A stretch of 46,653 bases of DNA, taken from assembly GCA_902793375.1 (NCBI GenBank), contig CADBDE010000009.1, positions 1-46,653 of the forward strand, in the 5' to 3' direction. The stretch is from an uncultured Erysipelotrichaceae bacterium (GTDB lineage: Bacteria > Bacillota_I > Bacilli_A > RF39 > UBA660). The position numbers and the translations under genes are program-made. The notes beneath the pieces are model-generated. The model ran no database searches, had not been told where the DNA came from, and was given only the letters and a program-made list of their open reading frames with translations. Of the stretch, positions 16,765 through 26,682 are shown piece by piece (position 1 is the stretch's first letter; each line of letters begins with the position of its first letter).

Positions 16765-19700
16765 TTATTTGATAACAATATATTTATATACGTTACCTAT
16801 TTGAGTATTATTATCATACAATGCAAATACAATTTTGTAAGTACCTGATATTAGGTTTTCTTTTAAATGGAAAGTTTTTGTCATTGTATTAGTTGGTGGA
16901 TTAAATAGCATATATACCTTTTGTAAATTAGTATCATCTAAATTATCAGAAACATAATCTTTTAAATCTACTAAATTATAATTATTTGAATATACTTCAC
17001 TGTAATCTCTTCTATATAAAGATACTCTTAGATTTGGATTTAATAATCCAGAAGAATAGTTAATATTAAATGTTATAGTATTTGTATCTAAATCATTTTT
17101 TCCACTATCCTTGTTTATAACTAATTCTCCATCATTTGCAGTTGCAACAAGACCATATATAGTATTTTTAACAACAAAAGGAAGTTCTATAGAATCAGAA
17201 GAAGTAAGTCCATAATAAATACCATCAGGAGATGCAAATGATTCTAATAATAATTTATAATTTCCTGAAGCTAGATTACTTCCTTCAGTATTTATAACAA
17301 GCCTTGTTGATACATTTGCAATTCTCTCTGCAATATTAATTCTTGTAGTTCCATCAAATCTAGGATAATATGTATTATTTCCAATTGTATAAGAAAGACC
17401 TAACAAACTTGAACCATTTACTACATTATTGTTTGAATCCAATATAGTTATTTTTATACCTGATTTATAGTCATAATAATTGGTATCTACAATTGGATTT
17501 GATGAAATATTTTGTTGTATAAAATTAGTAAATACATTTACGTGAACTTGTTCACCAATATAAACATCATTTGATCTCATATTAGCATCTATATCAATTA
17601 CCGAATCTTTATTAGCATATAAATTGTAGAATAATTGTTGTTGTTCAACGCCTATAACAGACATTACAACTTCATCATCACTACTTCTAAGCTCTAATAA
17701 TAATGATTTTTCTAAAACATCTTCTTCTATTCCAGATTCTTTAAAATCTACTATAAATATAAATTCTTCTTCTGCAATATGAGTAGATGTATCATAGTAT
17801 AATTGATTTTTTGCAACATCATCATAATGATTATTTGAATTTGAACTACCCATTTTTACAAAATTAGATAGATTGTATGAAACATCACCATGATTTGCAA
17901 GTTCTAATTGTTTTGTTTGATAATCATTATCTGTAACAACATAATAGTAATATTCTGGAGTTGTTCCACTTAATAAATCAATCATAGTAATTTTTGTATT
18001 TGCAGGGAAGTTATATGTTGAAGAAAGTGCTCTATGATATCCGCTTCTATATATTGTTTCATTACTTTCTACAAATAATGAATAATATGTAGAAAATGCA
18101 CTTGTAGCAGTAATATTAACTGTACTTGGAGCAAACATTTCATAAACCTTTCCTTGAGTAATTGTTCCTTCATAATCATTTGTAGCGTATATAGCTCTAT
18201 TTAAATTAACGTTTATATTAATTCTCTTTATTTCATTTTCTAGATCATTTATTGCTGTTATTGCAACAAGTGAAATTGTAACAGTACCCATATCACCACT
18301 TGTTTCTAGATTTTTTGAGTGATATAAGTAGAACAAGAATGTTGGAACAATGTTCGAGTTTTCACCAATATAATTAGTTGTTCCACTAAAATATGATTCA
18401 TTTGATAAGAATGTTGTTTTACCAATTGTAATCCATCCATTATCACTTGATTTCATAACTAAACTCATCTTATGATCTGCTATTGTTCCACTACTTGCAA
18501 TTCTTGGAATTTCACTTTTTTCAACTAAATCAATATCACTATTTAAATCACTATAGTTAAATCCAAGTACAGAGAAAGTAGTATTAGCTTCAGAAAAATT
18601 GATAAGAGGCAATTCATAAGTACCTAATGTTGAGTATTTTGATGCTGTTAAAGTTATTTCATAAGCAGTTATTTGTTCTCCAATTGCCCAAATATAATAA
18701 TTTGAATCTTCTGGTGTTGGAACAATATATTTAACATCTACTTTATCTATAGTATCCTCTCTTGGAAAATTACTATAGAACCCATCTTGTTCGTAATTAT
18801 GATTAGTATGATGTAGACCTAATACATAACTTCCTTTTGTAAAGTAAACTATTTCAGAAGAAGGTACCGTACTTTGTCCATCATAATTTGTATTATAAAG
18901 TGCTTTAAACACTTTTCCATCTCTATCATGTAAATACATTCCAAAGAATGTCATACCACTTACTTCACCATATGCAGTAATATTTTCGTTAGTAGCAATA
19001 TTAATATTTTTACCTTCATAAATATATAGTTTATTATTAACATTTCTTGAAATCGTTCCATCATTATTGATAGTTACAGTAGCTTTTCTTTCAATTCCGT
19101 TTGATAAAAGTCCACTAGTAAATTTCTTAACTAAGTTAGTACCTGTTTCAAGATAAAGTGTTGAATTATTTAATAATTTTATTTCATCTAATCTACTTAA
19201 AGAGAATAATACATCAGAGTATTCATTAGTTCTATCTGTTGCTCCAACAAGTTCAATAGCTGAGTTATTTAAAGTAACTAATGATGCTCTTTGAATAGAA
19301 ACATTCTTTTTATAATTTGTTTCTGTTCCATAATTTTTTATATTAACACTACTAAATCCACTTGTACTTGAAGCATTACCACTTCCGAATATTGAACCAT
19401 CAATATCAAAAAGACTATGATTTTGACCATCAATATTAATTGTTATTCCCTCAGTAACACTTATGAATGAGAAGTCATAGATTTCTGAACCATGTTCATT
19501 TGCTTCTCCTCCTCCAAACACTGTTCCACCAATATGAATATTTCCTGTATTTATTGTGTTATTAACTACTTCTTGTCCAATATTTACTGTAACCGTTCCA
19601 TAAAGTACTGAAGTATTGGCTCCACCATAAACATTTCCTCCACAAGTAAGCCCTGCGATGTTTACGACACTAGTAGAATCATTATTTTCCTCAGTTCCTG

Positions 19701-22700
19701 TTGGAGCAGCATTTCCTCCACCAAATACGTGACGAGTTACATTTGTTGTTCCTCCAACATTTAATAAAGTATTACCATATACTGCCGCAGTATATCCATT
19801 TCCTCCAGCAAATAGACTACTACCAAGAGTTGAATCAATTACTTTTACAGTTGTATTTCCTCCAATAGTACCTAGATTTCCTCCTCCATATACGTTTTCA
19901 TTTGCTCTTACCCTATTTAATGAAAGAATGGCATTATTTGTAACTGCTGCTTGGTTTCCTCCACCAAAAATAGAACGATTAATTACTGCGCCTTCAATTT
20001 TTGTATTTGTTGAGCCAGTAACTGCATAGTTTCCTCCACCATATACATATTGAATATTTCCACATTTTATATCTATATTAGCATCAGTTGTTTGTCCACC
20101 TTGATTATTACCACCATAAATATTACCTATAGTTGGTGCATTATTAGAAAATGGAATATTAATATTACTTGTAGTAACATTTCCTTGAAGATTTGATCCA
20201 CCAAATATGTTAGTAACATTTAAATTTCCACCAATAGTTACATTTGATGTAGTAACAGAAGCTTTATTTCCTCCACCATATACACTATTAAGAGTAACAC
20301 CACTTACGTTTATATTTGAAGTTTCAGTACTTGCTTCATTTCCTCCTCCAAATACATTAGTAGCATTTCCTCCTGTAATTGTAATATTTGTAGTTGTTGT
20401 ACTTCCACCTAAGTTATTTCCTCCATAAATTGTTCCTACACTTCCGCTTGTTTCGGTAATAGTTGAAATTGGAACTATTCCACTTTGATTAGATCCTCCA
20501 TATATATTCGATGTCGATCCTCCAGATAAAGTAACAGTTGTTGATGTAGTTATTCCAGCTTGGTTTCCTCCACCATATATATTTCCAACATATCCGCTTT
20601 GATGTGTAACAGATGTCGTATCAACAGTTGCAAGATTTCCTCCACCATACACGTCATTTATAGACCAAGAGTTAATTACTATATTAGATGATCCAGTAGC
20701 GGCTTCATTACCACCACCAAACAGAGTTGTAATACTTGCTCCATTTACATTTATATTTGTTTCAGTTGTGCTTCCTCCTAAGTTGTTTCCTCCATAAATT
20801 GTTCCAACTGATCCATTAGTTGTATTTATTGTGGACATTGGTACTGTTCCACTTTGATTAGATCCACCATAAATATTTGTTACTGTTGAACCATTTAATA
20901 TAGTTGTTGTTGAGGTATTTATTCCTGCTTTATTTCCTCCACCATATACATTTGTTGAAGTTCCTCCATTTAAGTTAATTTGAGTTGTTCCTGTAGTTGC
21001 TTCATTTCCTCCACCAAAGATATCAGTCATTGTTCCACCATTTATAATTATGTGTGAGGCATTAGTACTTCCTCCTAAGTTATTTCCTCCATAAATTGTA
21101 GTTGCAGATCCACTTGTTGTTGTTATATTTGAACTAGTTACTGTTCCACTTTCATTTGATCCACCAAATAAATTTGTTATATTTGAACCATTTAAATTAA
21201 CTGTTGTTGAAGTATTTATTCCTGCTTTATTTCCTCCACCATAAACACTTGTAATAGTTCCATTATTCAAGTTAACTGTTGTTGTTCCTGTTGTTGCTTC
21301 ATTTCCTCCACCAAAAACAGTAGTTATACTACCACCATTTATTGTTAAATGAGAGTTTGTTGTACTACCTCCTAAATTATTTCCACCGTATACAGTTGTT
21401 GCAGTTCCACTTGTTGTTGTAATGTTTGAGTTTGTTACTGTTCCACTTTGATTAGATCCACCAAAAATACTTGTTACAGTTGATCCTTGAAGAATAACAT
21501 TTGTAGTAGTAGCATTTGCAGCATTTCCTCCACCATATACGTTTGTTGAAGTTCCTCCTGATAAGTAAACTGTACTTGTATTGGTTGGTGCTAGATTTCC
21601 ACCACCATATACATTTGTTGAAGTTCCCCCATTTATTCTTACTGTTATTGTTCCTTTTGGTGTTCCTTTTTGATCATTACCACCATAAATATTAGCAGCA
21701 TTTCCACCATTAACAGTTACATTTACATTTCCTAAAACATATGGAGTATTAGTATTATCTCCTTCTCCGCCACCAAATACAGAACCAGATAAATTTCCAT
21801 TATTTATTGTTACATTAGTATTACCATAAGTAGTTCCATTTGCTGAATTACTATTAACTATTCCAAGAGCACTTCCACCATATATATTACCTTGTATAAC
21901 TGGAGTATTTAAAACGTCATTAGTTCCAATTGTTATATCAATATTATTAGATACAAATGTTGGAGCTCCTTTTCCACCACCATAAACATTACCTGTAATA
22001 GTTCCACCAGTGATACCTATATCTACTGATCCATATACATCTCCTTCAGTATTAGATCCACCATAAATATTACCAATAGTTCCACTAGACATATTAATGT
22101 CAATAGTACTTGAACCTCTATAGCTATTTTGGCTAAATCCTGCTGATTTAGAACCTCCATAAACTTCTGCAATATTACCATCTAAAATATCAATTACTGT
22201 TGAAGAAGTTCCAGCATATTGAGTACCAGTAGAACCATAGTTACCACCACCATACACTGATCGTCTTATTGTTCCTCCATTGATGATAACGTGAGAGTTA
22301 TATACTGTTCCTTTTTGATCATAACCACTACGTCCTCCACCAGCACCATATACTGATCCTGATTCAACTCCATAAAGTGTATTGTTCGTTCCATCTCCAA
22401 CAACCACAGTACCACCAACATAAACTAAAGTAGATCCTTGAACTACTCCATCACTTGTATCAGTAGTACTATTACTATCTGATCCTCCCAATACACCGAA
22501 TTGAACAGTTCCTCCAGTAACGTTAATTATACGATTTCCTTTTGTTGTAGAGTGTCCTGCTCCTCCATATATTGATCTTACTGCTCCTCCACTCATTCCA
22601 ATATAAGTTGAGTTTGTTGTATTTGTACCATTGTATCCATATCCTCCAACAACAGTATTAATTTGTCCACCTTCTATTTTAGCTCCTGTAATTGAGTTAA

Positions 22701-24789
22701 CACAGGTACTTGCTCTTCCACCAATATATAATCCAGCAGTATTATCAGTATTAGCACTTCCATCACTATTGTATCCAAACGTTCCACTCTTAATTGTATT
22801 AAATGAAACAAATAATGAATCACTTCCTGCTGTATTATGTCCACCTGCATAACCATCTAATCCGATTATAAATCTTAATTTATTATTAGCTGTAGTTACT
22901 CTATCATAGTCACTTCCAAATACAGTTGTTTCATTTAATGTATAGTTAGAATATCCACTCATAGCACCACTATGATATGCATAATAATAACCACTTTCAA
23001 CAATAACTCTAAATGTACCAGATGCACCAGCATTATTTGTTCCACCCATTATTGTATATGCAGTTAAATAGTTACTATTTCTACTACTATAAGTATTCCT
23101 TCCTATTTTTAAATTATGTGAATTTGCGTAAATAGTATAACTTGTTCTACTATTATTACCAAGTTCTGTATTACTAGTTCCTGCAGAATTTGGTCCATAT
23201 ATTCTTATATTTTCAATTGCCAAATCATTTGCAACTGTTAAATTACTATTGTATATGTTCAATATCCCTGCTGCTGTAGTACCATTAACTGCTGCTCCAG
23301 TCACAGTAAACGGCCTATTAATTTGTAAACTCGACATATTTAAACCATTGTTTGATGAAGACGTGTACCTAAATATGTTAGTATCACGCGTTACCAAATA
23401 ATAGTATAAGTTTTGGTCTACTATATTACCGTTTGATCCTTCTATCTGATAAATTGAATTCCCATTAGAATTGTTAACTGAGTCATTGTAATTAATCAAT
23501 TTATATGCTGTTCTACAGTTATTTGCATTAGTACAAAGAGACCCATCACTATTATAGTATTCTCTTGTTGCAACCATTGTTGATGTTGGATTAGACACTT
23601 GATAGAAGAATCCAGAGGCTTTATTTCCAACATTCAAATCAAATGAATAATGTGTAACTTGTACTTGAATTGAATGAGGCCCATTAGGATCTTCAACTAT
23701 ATTCATATAAGTATTATTTGGGGAATCAACTACTACAGCATTATTACTTCCTGTAGTATTAAAGTATCCTGTTATAACTCTAATCGTTTCTCCAGTGTAT
23801 TGAGATCCGCTAGTAACTGAAGAAGCTGTATATACATAGCATGTTCTTCTATTTCCACATCTTGTACTATAATAATTATATGTATATGTGTTACCATTAT
23901 TATTTTGATCAGTTTGATACCAAGTACCTGCTGGCATATATCCATTTTGGTCATCTCCACGCACATAAGTACGAGAAAAAACAAAAGTATTATAATTTTG
24001 TTTCCAATACGCAAAAGCTTGACGAGTCTCATTAACTGTAACAGAATGAAGTAAAGGTTGCATTGACATTGAATTAAAGTTACTTGCATCAGTAGCTGTT
24101 GTAGCAACATCAGCTTCATACCAACTAGCATTTAAGTGAATAGTAAATTCATCTTCACCATCGCAAGCTATTTCCATATATCTTGTATAATTTGTTTTGT
24201 TAAAATACATTGTAGTGTTTTCACATACACCATTTGTAGTATCTTCTCCTTGATTACATACCCATCCATTAAAACCATATTCTACTCCATTAACATATGG
24301 TCTTTTACTAAATGGATTATCAATTAATTCTACTTTTATATAGTTATCTCCATCACTATTAGTAGCCAAAGTACCATTAGTATTTCTTTCTAATGCAAAA
24401 TATTTATAATAAATATATTTATTTGAAGTTTCATTATTTATAGGAGAAACAGCTCCAACTAAAGACGAATTATTAATATCTTTTCCATCATATATAATTC
24501 TAACTTTTACAAGATACTCGTCATCATAATAACCTCTACTTGATCCACTAGGAATATTTTCGTCTCTAATTTCAGTATAATTAAGTCCTTTGAAGTAATT
24601 ATAATCAGCAACTAAATCATTAATATATACTGTATTATTTGATATTCCAGAAGATACAGGTTCTAAAGTTGATACAAATTCACCATAAGATTTTAAATAA
24701 GTTGTTAATCCCAAATAAAAAAGAAGAAAAGAAAAAGATACAAAGACTATTCTTCTAGTTTTAATTTTAGTAATTCTTTTCTTCTTCAT
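16765..24789 (-). CDS. Giant repeat-solenoid surface protein (2674 aa)
   Basis: A 2674-residue secreted or membrane-tethered protein. A basic head plus hydrophobic stretch (residues about 12-32, ending TTYLKSYGEF) acts as signal or anchor. Residues about 40-640 are Asn/Thr/Tyr-rich and contain KxxxNGxxxGFNGW-like and other adhesin-type segments. Residues about 650-1790 form a solenoid of some 40 units of 24-25 residues, each carrying (Y/F)GG(G/S/N)N and often an INGG- or NLNG-like strand; a beta-helix is likely. The remaining 880 residues look like beta-sandwich domains and end YKYIVIK without LPXTG or a terminal helix. It follows a TasA-like gene by 13 bases, with AGGAAGGG upstream. I infer a fibre or adhesin that is displayed with the TasA-like subunits. 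Confidence 0.85.
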   Translation of the reverse strand: MKKKRITKIKTRRIVFVSFSFLLFYLGLTTYLKSYGEFVSTLEPVSSGISNNTVYINDLVADYNYFKGLNYTEIRDENIPSGSSRGYYDDEYLVKVRIIYDGKDINNSSLVGAVSPINNETSNKYIYYKYFALERNTNGTLATNSDGDNYIKVELIDNPFSKRPYVNGVEYGFNGWVCNQGEDTTNGVCENTTMYFNKTNYTRYMEIACDGEDEFTIHLNASWYEADVATTATDASNFNSMSMQPLLHSVTVNETRQAFAYWKQNYNTFVFSRTYVRGDDQNGYMPAGTWYQTDQNNNGNTYTYNYYSTRCGNRRTCYVYTASSVTSGSQYTGETIRVITGYFNTTGSNNAVVVDSPNNTYMNIVEDPNGPHSIQVQVTHYSFDLNVGNKASGFFYQVSNPTSTMVATREYYNSDGSLCTNANNCRTAYKLINYNDSVNNSNGNSIYQIEGSNGNIVDQNLYYYLVTRDTNIFRYTSSSNNGLNMSSLQINRPFTVTGAAVNGTTAAGILNIYNSNLTVANDLAIENIRIYGPNSAGTSNTELGNNSRTSYTIYANSHNLKIGRNTYSSRNSNYLTAYTIMGGTNNAGASGTFRVIVESGYYYAYHSGAMSGYSNYTLNETTVFGSDYDRVTTANNKLRFIIGLDGYAGGHNTAGSDSLFVSFNTIKSGTFGYNSDGSANTDNTAGLYIGGRASTCVNSITGAKIEGGQINTVVGGYGYNGTNTTNSTYIGMSGGAVRSIYGGAGHSTTKGNRIINVTGGTVQFGVLGGSDSNSTTDTSDGVVQGSTLVYVGGTVVVGDGTNNTLYGVESGSVYGAGGGRSGYDQKGTVYNSHVIINGGTIRRSVYGGGNYGSTGTQYAGTSSTVIDILDGNIAEVYGGSKSAGFSQNSYRGSSTIDINMSSGTIGNIYGGSNTEGDVYGSVDIGITGGTITGNVYGGGKGAPTFVSNNIDITIGTNDVLNTPVIQGNIYGGSALGIVNSNSANGTTYGNTNVTINNGNLSGSVFGGGEGDNTNTPYVLGNVNVTVNGGNAANIYGGNDQKGTPKGTITVRINGGTSTNVYGGGNLAPTNTSTVYLSGGTSTNVYGGGNAANATTTNVILQGSTVTSIFGGSNQSGTVTNSNITTTSGTATTVYGGNNLGGSTTNSHLTINGGSITTVFGGGNEATTGTTTVNLNNGTITSVYGGGNKAGINTSTTVNLNGSNITNLFGGSNESGTVTSSNITTTSGSATTIYGGNNLGGSTNASHIIINGGTMTDIFGGGNEATTGTTQINLNGGTSTNVYGGGNKAGINTSTTTILNGSTVTNIYGGSNQSGTVPMSTINTTNGSVGTIYGGNNLGGSTTETNINVNGASITTLFGGGNEAATGSSNIVINSWSINDVYGGGNLATVDTTSVTHQSGYVGNIYGGGNQAGITTSTTVTLSGGSTSNIYGGSNQSGIVPISTITETSGSVGTIYGGNNLGGSTTTTNITITGGNATNVFGGGNEASTETSNINVSGVTLNSVYGGGNKASVTTSNVTIGGNLNVTNIFGGSNLQGNVTTSNINIPFSNNAPTIGNIYGGNNQGGQTTDANIDIKCGNIQYVYGGGNYAVTGSTNTKIEGAVINRSIFGGGNQAAVTNNAILSLNRVRANENVYGGGNLGTIGGNTTVKVIDSTLGSSLFAGGNGYTAAVYGNTLLNVGGTTNVTRHVFGGGNAAPTGTEENNDSTSVVNIAGLTCGGNVYGGANTSVLYGTVTVNIGQEVVNNTINTGNIHIGGTVFGGGEANEHGSEIYDFSFISVTEGITINIDGQNHSLFDIDGSIFGSGNASSTSGFSSVNIKNYGTETNYKKNVSIQRASLVTLNNSAIELVGATDRTNEYSDVLFSLSRLDEIKLLNNSTLYLETGTNLVKKFTSGLLSNGIERKATVTINNDGTISRNVNNKLYIYEGKNINIATNENITAYGEVSGMTFFGMYLHDRDGKVFKALYNTNYDGQSTVPSSEIVYFTKGSYVLGLHHTNHNYEQDGFYSNFPREDTIDKVDVKYIVPTPEDSNYYIWAIGEQITAYEITLTASKYSTLGTYELPLINFSEANTTFSVLGFNYSDLNSDIDLVEKSEIPRIASSGTIADHKMSLVMKSSDNGWITIGKTTFLSNESYFSGTTNYIGENSNIVPTFLFYLYHSKNLETSGDMGTVTISLVAITAINDLENEIKRININVNLNRAIYATNDYEGTITQGKVYEMFAPSTVNITATSAFSTYYSLFVESNETIYRSGYHRALSSTYNFPANTKITMIDLLSGTTPEYYYYVVTDNDYQTKQLELANHGDVSYNLSNFVKMGSSNSNNHYDDVAKNQLYYDTSTHIAEEEFIFIVDFKESGIEEDVLEKSLLLELRSSDDEVVMSVIGVEQQQLFYNLYANKDSVIDIDANMRSNDVYIGEQVHVNVFTNFIQQNISSNPIVDTNYYDYKSGIKITILDSNNNVVNGSSLLGLSYTIGNNTYYPRFDGTTRINIAERIANVSTRLVINTEGSNLASGNYKLLLESFASPDGIYYGLTSSDSIELPFVVKNTIYGLVATANDGELVINKDSGKNDLDTNTITFNINYSSGLLNPNLRVSLYRRDYSEVYSNNYNLVDLKDYVSDNLDDTNLQKVYMLFNPPTNTMTKTFHLKENLISGTYKIVFALYDNNTQIGNVYKYIVIK
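20100..21450. repeat. Four-step higher-order repeat inside the giant gene (~297 bp period)
   Basis: Within the solenoid the 24-25 residue units recur as an ordered quartet: FGGGNEA(T/S), YGGGNKAG, (F/Y)GGSNxSG and YGGNNLGG, about 99 residues per cycle. By eye at least four cycles are seen, with high DNA similarity between neighbouring cycles. This points to recent duplication of whole quartets and to a region open to slippage or recombination. Confidence 0.8.
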
Positions 24790-24802
24790 AATTAAACCCT
24801 TC

Positions 24803-25801
24803 CTATGATGGATTAACAGTTAATTGGATATTAAATTGAACATCGTCATAAGATGCATTATTTTCACAATCTACATCCTGCCCCTCAATCCACATATATA
24901 TTCTCATTTTTGTAATTCCACTTAATAAAGTGAATATTTCTCTATTATTTGTAAAAGTATTTGGAGTGCTATAGTTAACATTTACTTTTCTAAACAATGT
25001 AGGATGACTAGCACTATTTGCCTCTCTTAATGTTACATTATCTGTACTAGTTATTGTATTAATAATTCCATCATAACTTATAGCTGTAGCTCCTGTTTCG
25101 GTTGTAGAAATCCCATATACATCTCTTGCATTTGCCACTGCAGAAGCAGTATGAAGGTCATAATTTGGTTCCCAAATATATGTTGATGCAGCAGTTGCCC
25201 CTTTAAGTCTTTGAATGTCTCCCAAATCAGAACCACTTGGAACATTTCCTTCATCTACAAAAGCAACTCTAACAGCATTAGCAATTCCTTTTCCTTCATC
25301 ATTTAAATATTCAATTTTAGAATTTCCAGTTAAATACATTGTTGTATCGCTAGATACTTTAAAGAATAAATCAAATGCTATAAATTTACCCTCATTAGTT
25401 GGACCATTTCCTTCTGTCTCTACAAGTCTTGAACTAGTTAAGACATATTCTCCAACATCATTACTATCAGTTAATCCATAAAACATTTTTAAAAAACCAG
25501 TTGCAGCATCAATTTCCTTTCCTGTTGATACTGGTTCCATTTGATATGGGATTTGATTAACGCTTGATGGATAAGTAGTTGCATGAACACCTGTAATATC
25601 CTCTGGCAAAATAACTGATTTCCATGTAGTACCATCTGCTGATATTTCTATTCCGCCACTTGCTGCAACATGAACATTAATTGTATTTATTGTTACTACT
25701 CTATTTGATGTGAACCACGCATATGTTGATGTTGAAAACATAATAGATGTAAAAAGTAACATTATTATTAAATAAAATAATCTTCTCCTTTTATTATTCA
25801 T
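24803..25801 (-). CDS. TasA/camelysin-like secreted fibre protein (WIEG-DC type)
   Basis: A 332-residue exported protein. The N-terminus MNNKRRRLFYLIIMLLFTSI, followed by STSTYAWFTSN, is a SipW-class signal peptide with the characteristic AWFT segment. A beta-rich body follows (SGGIEISADGTTWKS), with KFIAFDLFFKV, YIWEPNYDLHT and, near the end, MWIEGQDVDCEN, then the C-terminus QLTVNPS. It is strongly similar along its whole length to the gene at 33441-34466, less so to its neighbour. The ATG at 25801 overlaps the upstream stop (ATGAATAA); a GTG start four codons earlier is possible. Presumed role: subunit or cap of a surface fibre, released by a SipW-type peptidase. Confidence 0.85.
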   Translation of the reverse strand: MNNKRRRLFYLIIMLLFTSIMFSTSTYAWFTSNRVVTINTINVHVAASGGIEISADGTTWKSVILPEDITGVHATTYPSSVNQIPYQMEPVSTGKEIDAATGFLKMFYGLTDSNDVGEYVLTSSRLVETEGNGPTNEGKFIAFDLFFKVSSDTTMYLTGNSKIEYLNDEGKGIANAVRVAFVDEGNVPSGSDLGDIQRLKGATAASTYIWEPNYDLHTASAVANARDVYGISTTETGATAISYDGIINTITSTDNVTLREANSASHPTLFRKVNVNYSTPNTFTNNREIFTLLSGITKMRIYMWIEGQDVDCENNASYDDVQFNIQLTVNPS

Positions 25802-26558
25802 TATCTTCTTCACTTTCTTTCTTCTCTATTCTATTAACATTTGGAAGAATATGTTCTTCACGAATATTCATGTGCATTTTAATGTCTCCACCTATTATTG
25901 CATTAATACAATCAGGGTCATCTCCTTCAATCCAAACAACAATTGTGAATCTATCAATATCAAGAGGTTTGAAATCTTTTACTTCTTCTAATACTGCAAT
26001 ATGTTCTTTGCTTGATATTTCGTTATCATAGAATGCAACAGTTCCTTCTTCTTCCTTTTTAGTATCTGCATTCTTTTTTGCATAAACTGTTCTCTCACCA
26101 TTTCTAAAAATCATTATTCTAACAGCTTCATCAACATTTTTTATAACATCATCAATTACTACTTCATACCAATAATTAACTGTTTGAACGCCTGTATTTC
26201 CTAAATAGAAAGTATATGCTATATAATTATCACCATTATGTGATCCTTCATACTTATCACTATCGATGTCCTCTGGTAACCACTTAACAGAAATATTATC
26301 CATAAACTCTATTTCATCAGCATACAATTTTCTTTTTACTTCTTTATATTCTAGATTATCAAATAATGCTAAACTAGTTGATAAATCATCATTATTATCT
26401 AGACTAATTGTAAACTTTCCACCATTAAATAGAAAAGCCAATATTATAAAAACTACTGTTAAAACAGCAAAAATACAACAACTTATTATCATTGTTATAC
26501 GCATTAGTTTTTTTCGTCCTTTTATTCTATTTGCAGTTACTAAAACATCCTTTGCCAT
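25794..26558 (-). CDS. TasA-like secreted protein, first gene of giant-protein operon
   Basis: A 254-residue exported protein. A basic head (RIKGRKKLMRI) precedes a hydrophobic stretch (residues about 20-45, MIISCCIFAVLTVVFIILAF), so it may stay anchored. The body has LWLP-like strands (DNISVKWLPEDIDSDKYEGS), YTFYLGNTG and the family mark VWIEGDDPDCINAIIGGDIK. The tail is acidic (KKESEEDNE). It lacks the AWFT segment of its neighbours. It is related to the two larger WIEG-DC proteins but shorter. The ribosome binding site before MAKDVLV is weak. It lies under a promoter with an inverted repeat and heads a five-gene operon. Confidence 0.8.
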   Translation of the reverse strand: MAKDVLVTANRIKGRKKLMRITMIISCCIFAVLTVVFIILAFLFNGGKFTISLDNNDDLSTSLALFDNLEYKEVKRKLYADEIEFMDNISVKWLPEDIDSDKYEGSHNGDNYIAYTFYLGNTGVQTVNYWYEVVIDDVIKNVDEAVRIMIFRNGERTVYAKKNADTKKEEEGTVAFYDNEISSKEHIAVLEEVKDFKPLDIDRFTIVVWIEGDDPDCINAIIGGDIKMHMNIREEHILPNVNRIEKKESEEDNE

Positions 26559-26584
26559 TACATCACAACTTTCATATTCTATAT

Positions 26585-26620
26585 ATGTAAAATTTTATCA
26601 TATTTTACATTGTTCTTCAA
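26585..26620 (-). promoter_or_regulatory. Promoter with internal 9-bp inverted repeat
   Basis: The minus strand has TTGAAG (26615-26620), a 17-base spacer and TAAAAT (26592-26597). An inverted repeat ATGTAAAAT / ATTTTACAT with an 8-base centre (26585-26610) covers the spacer and -10 box, so a bound repressor would block it. The promoter faces away from the plus-strand TasA-like gene. Confidence 0.6.
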
Positions 26621-26648
26621 TAGAATTAAACATAAAAACATATTCCCA

Positions 26649-26657
26649 TGATATAAT
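26649..26657 (+). promoter_or_regulatory. Extended -10 promoter of the plus-strand TasA-like gene
   Basis: TGATATAAT, an extended -10 (TGnTATAAT), lies 25 bases before the ATG at 26683. No good -35 box is visible at 16-18 bases, which fits an extended -10 promoter. It is close to and divergent from the promoter at 26585-26620. Confidence 0.6.
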
Positions 26658-26682
26658 ATTTACAAGATGGGAGGATGTTTAA

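Noticed and set aside
20100-22300. Regular repeats that could be taken for a CRISPR array
   Set aside because: The repeats are imperfect, have no constant spacer size and lie in one open frame that encodes the (Y/F)GGxN protein units.
20207-22852. Proline-rich plus-strand frames opposite the giant gene
   Set aside because: They mirror the Gly-rich repeats on the minus strand and have no start signals of their own.
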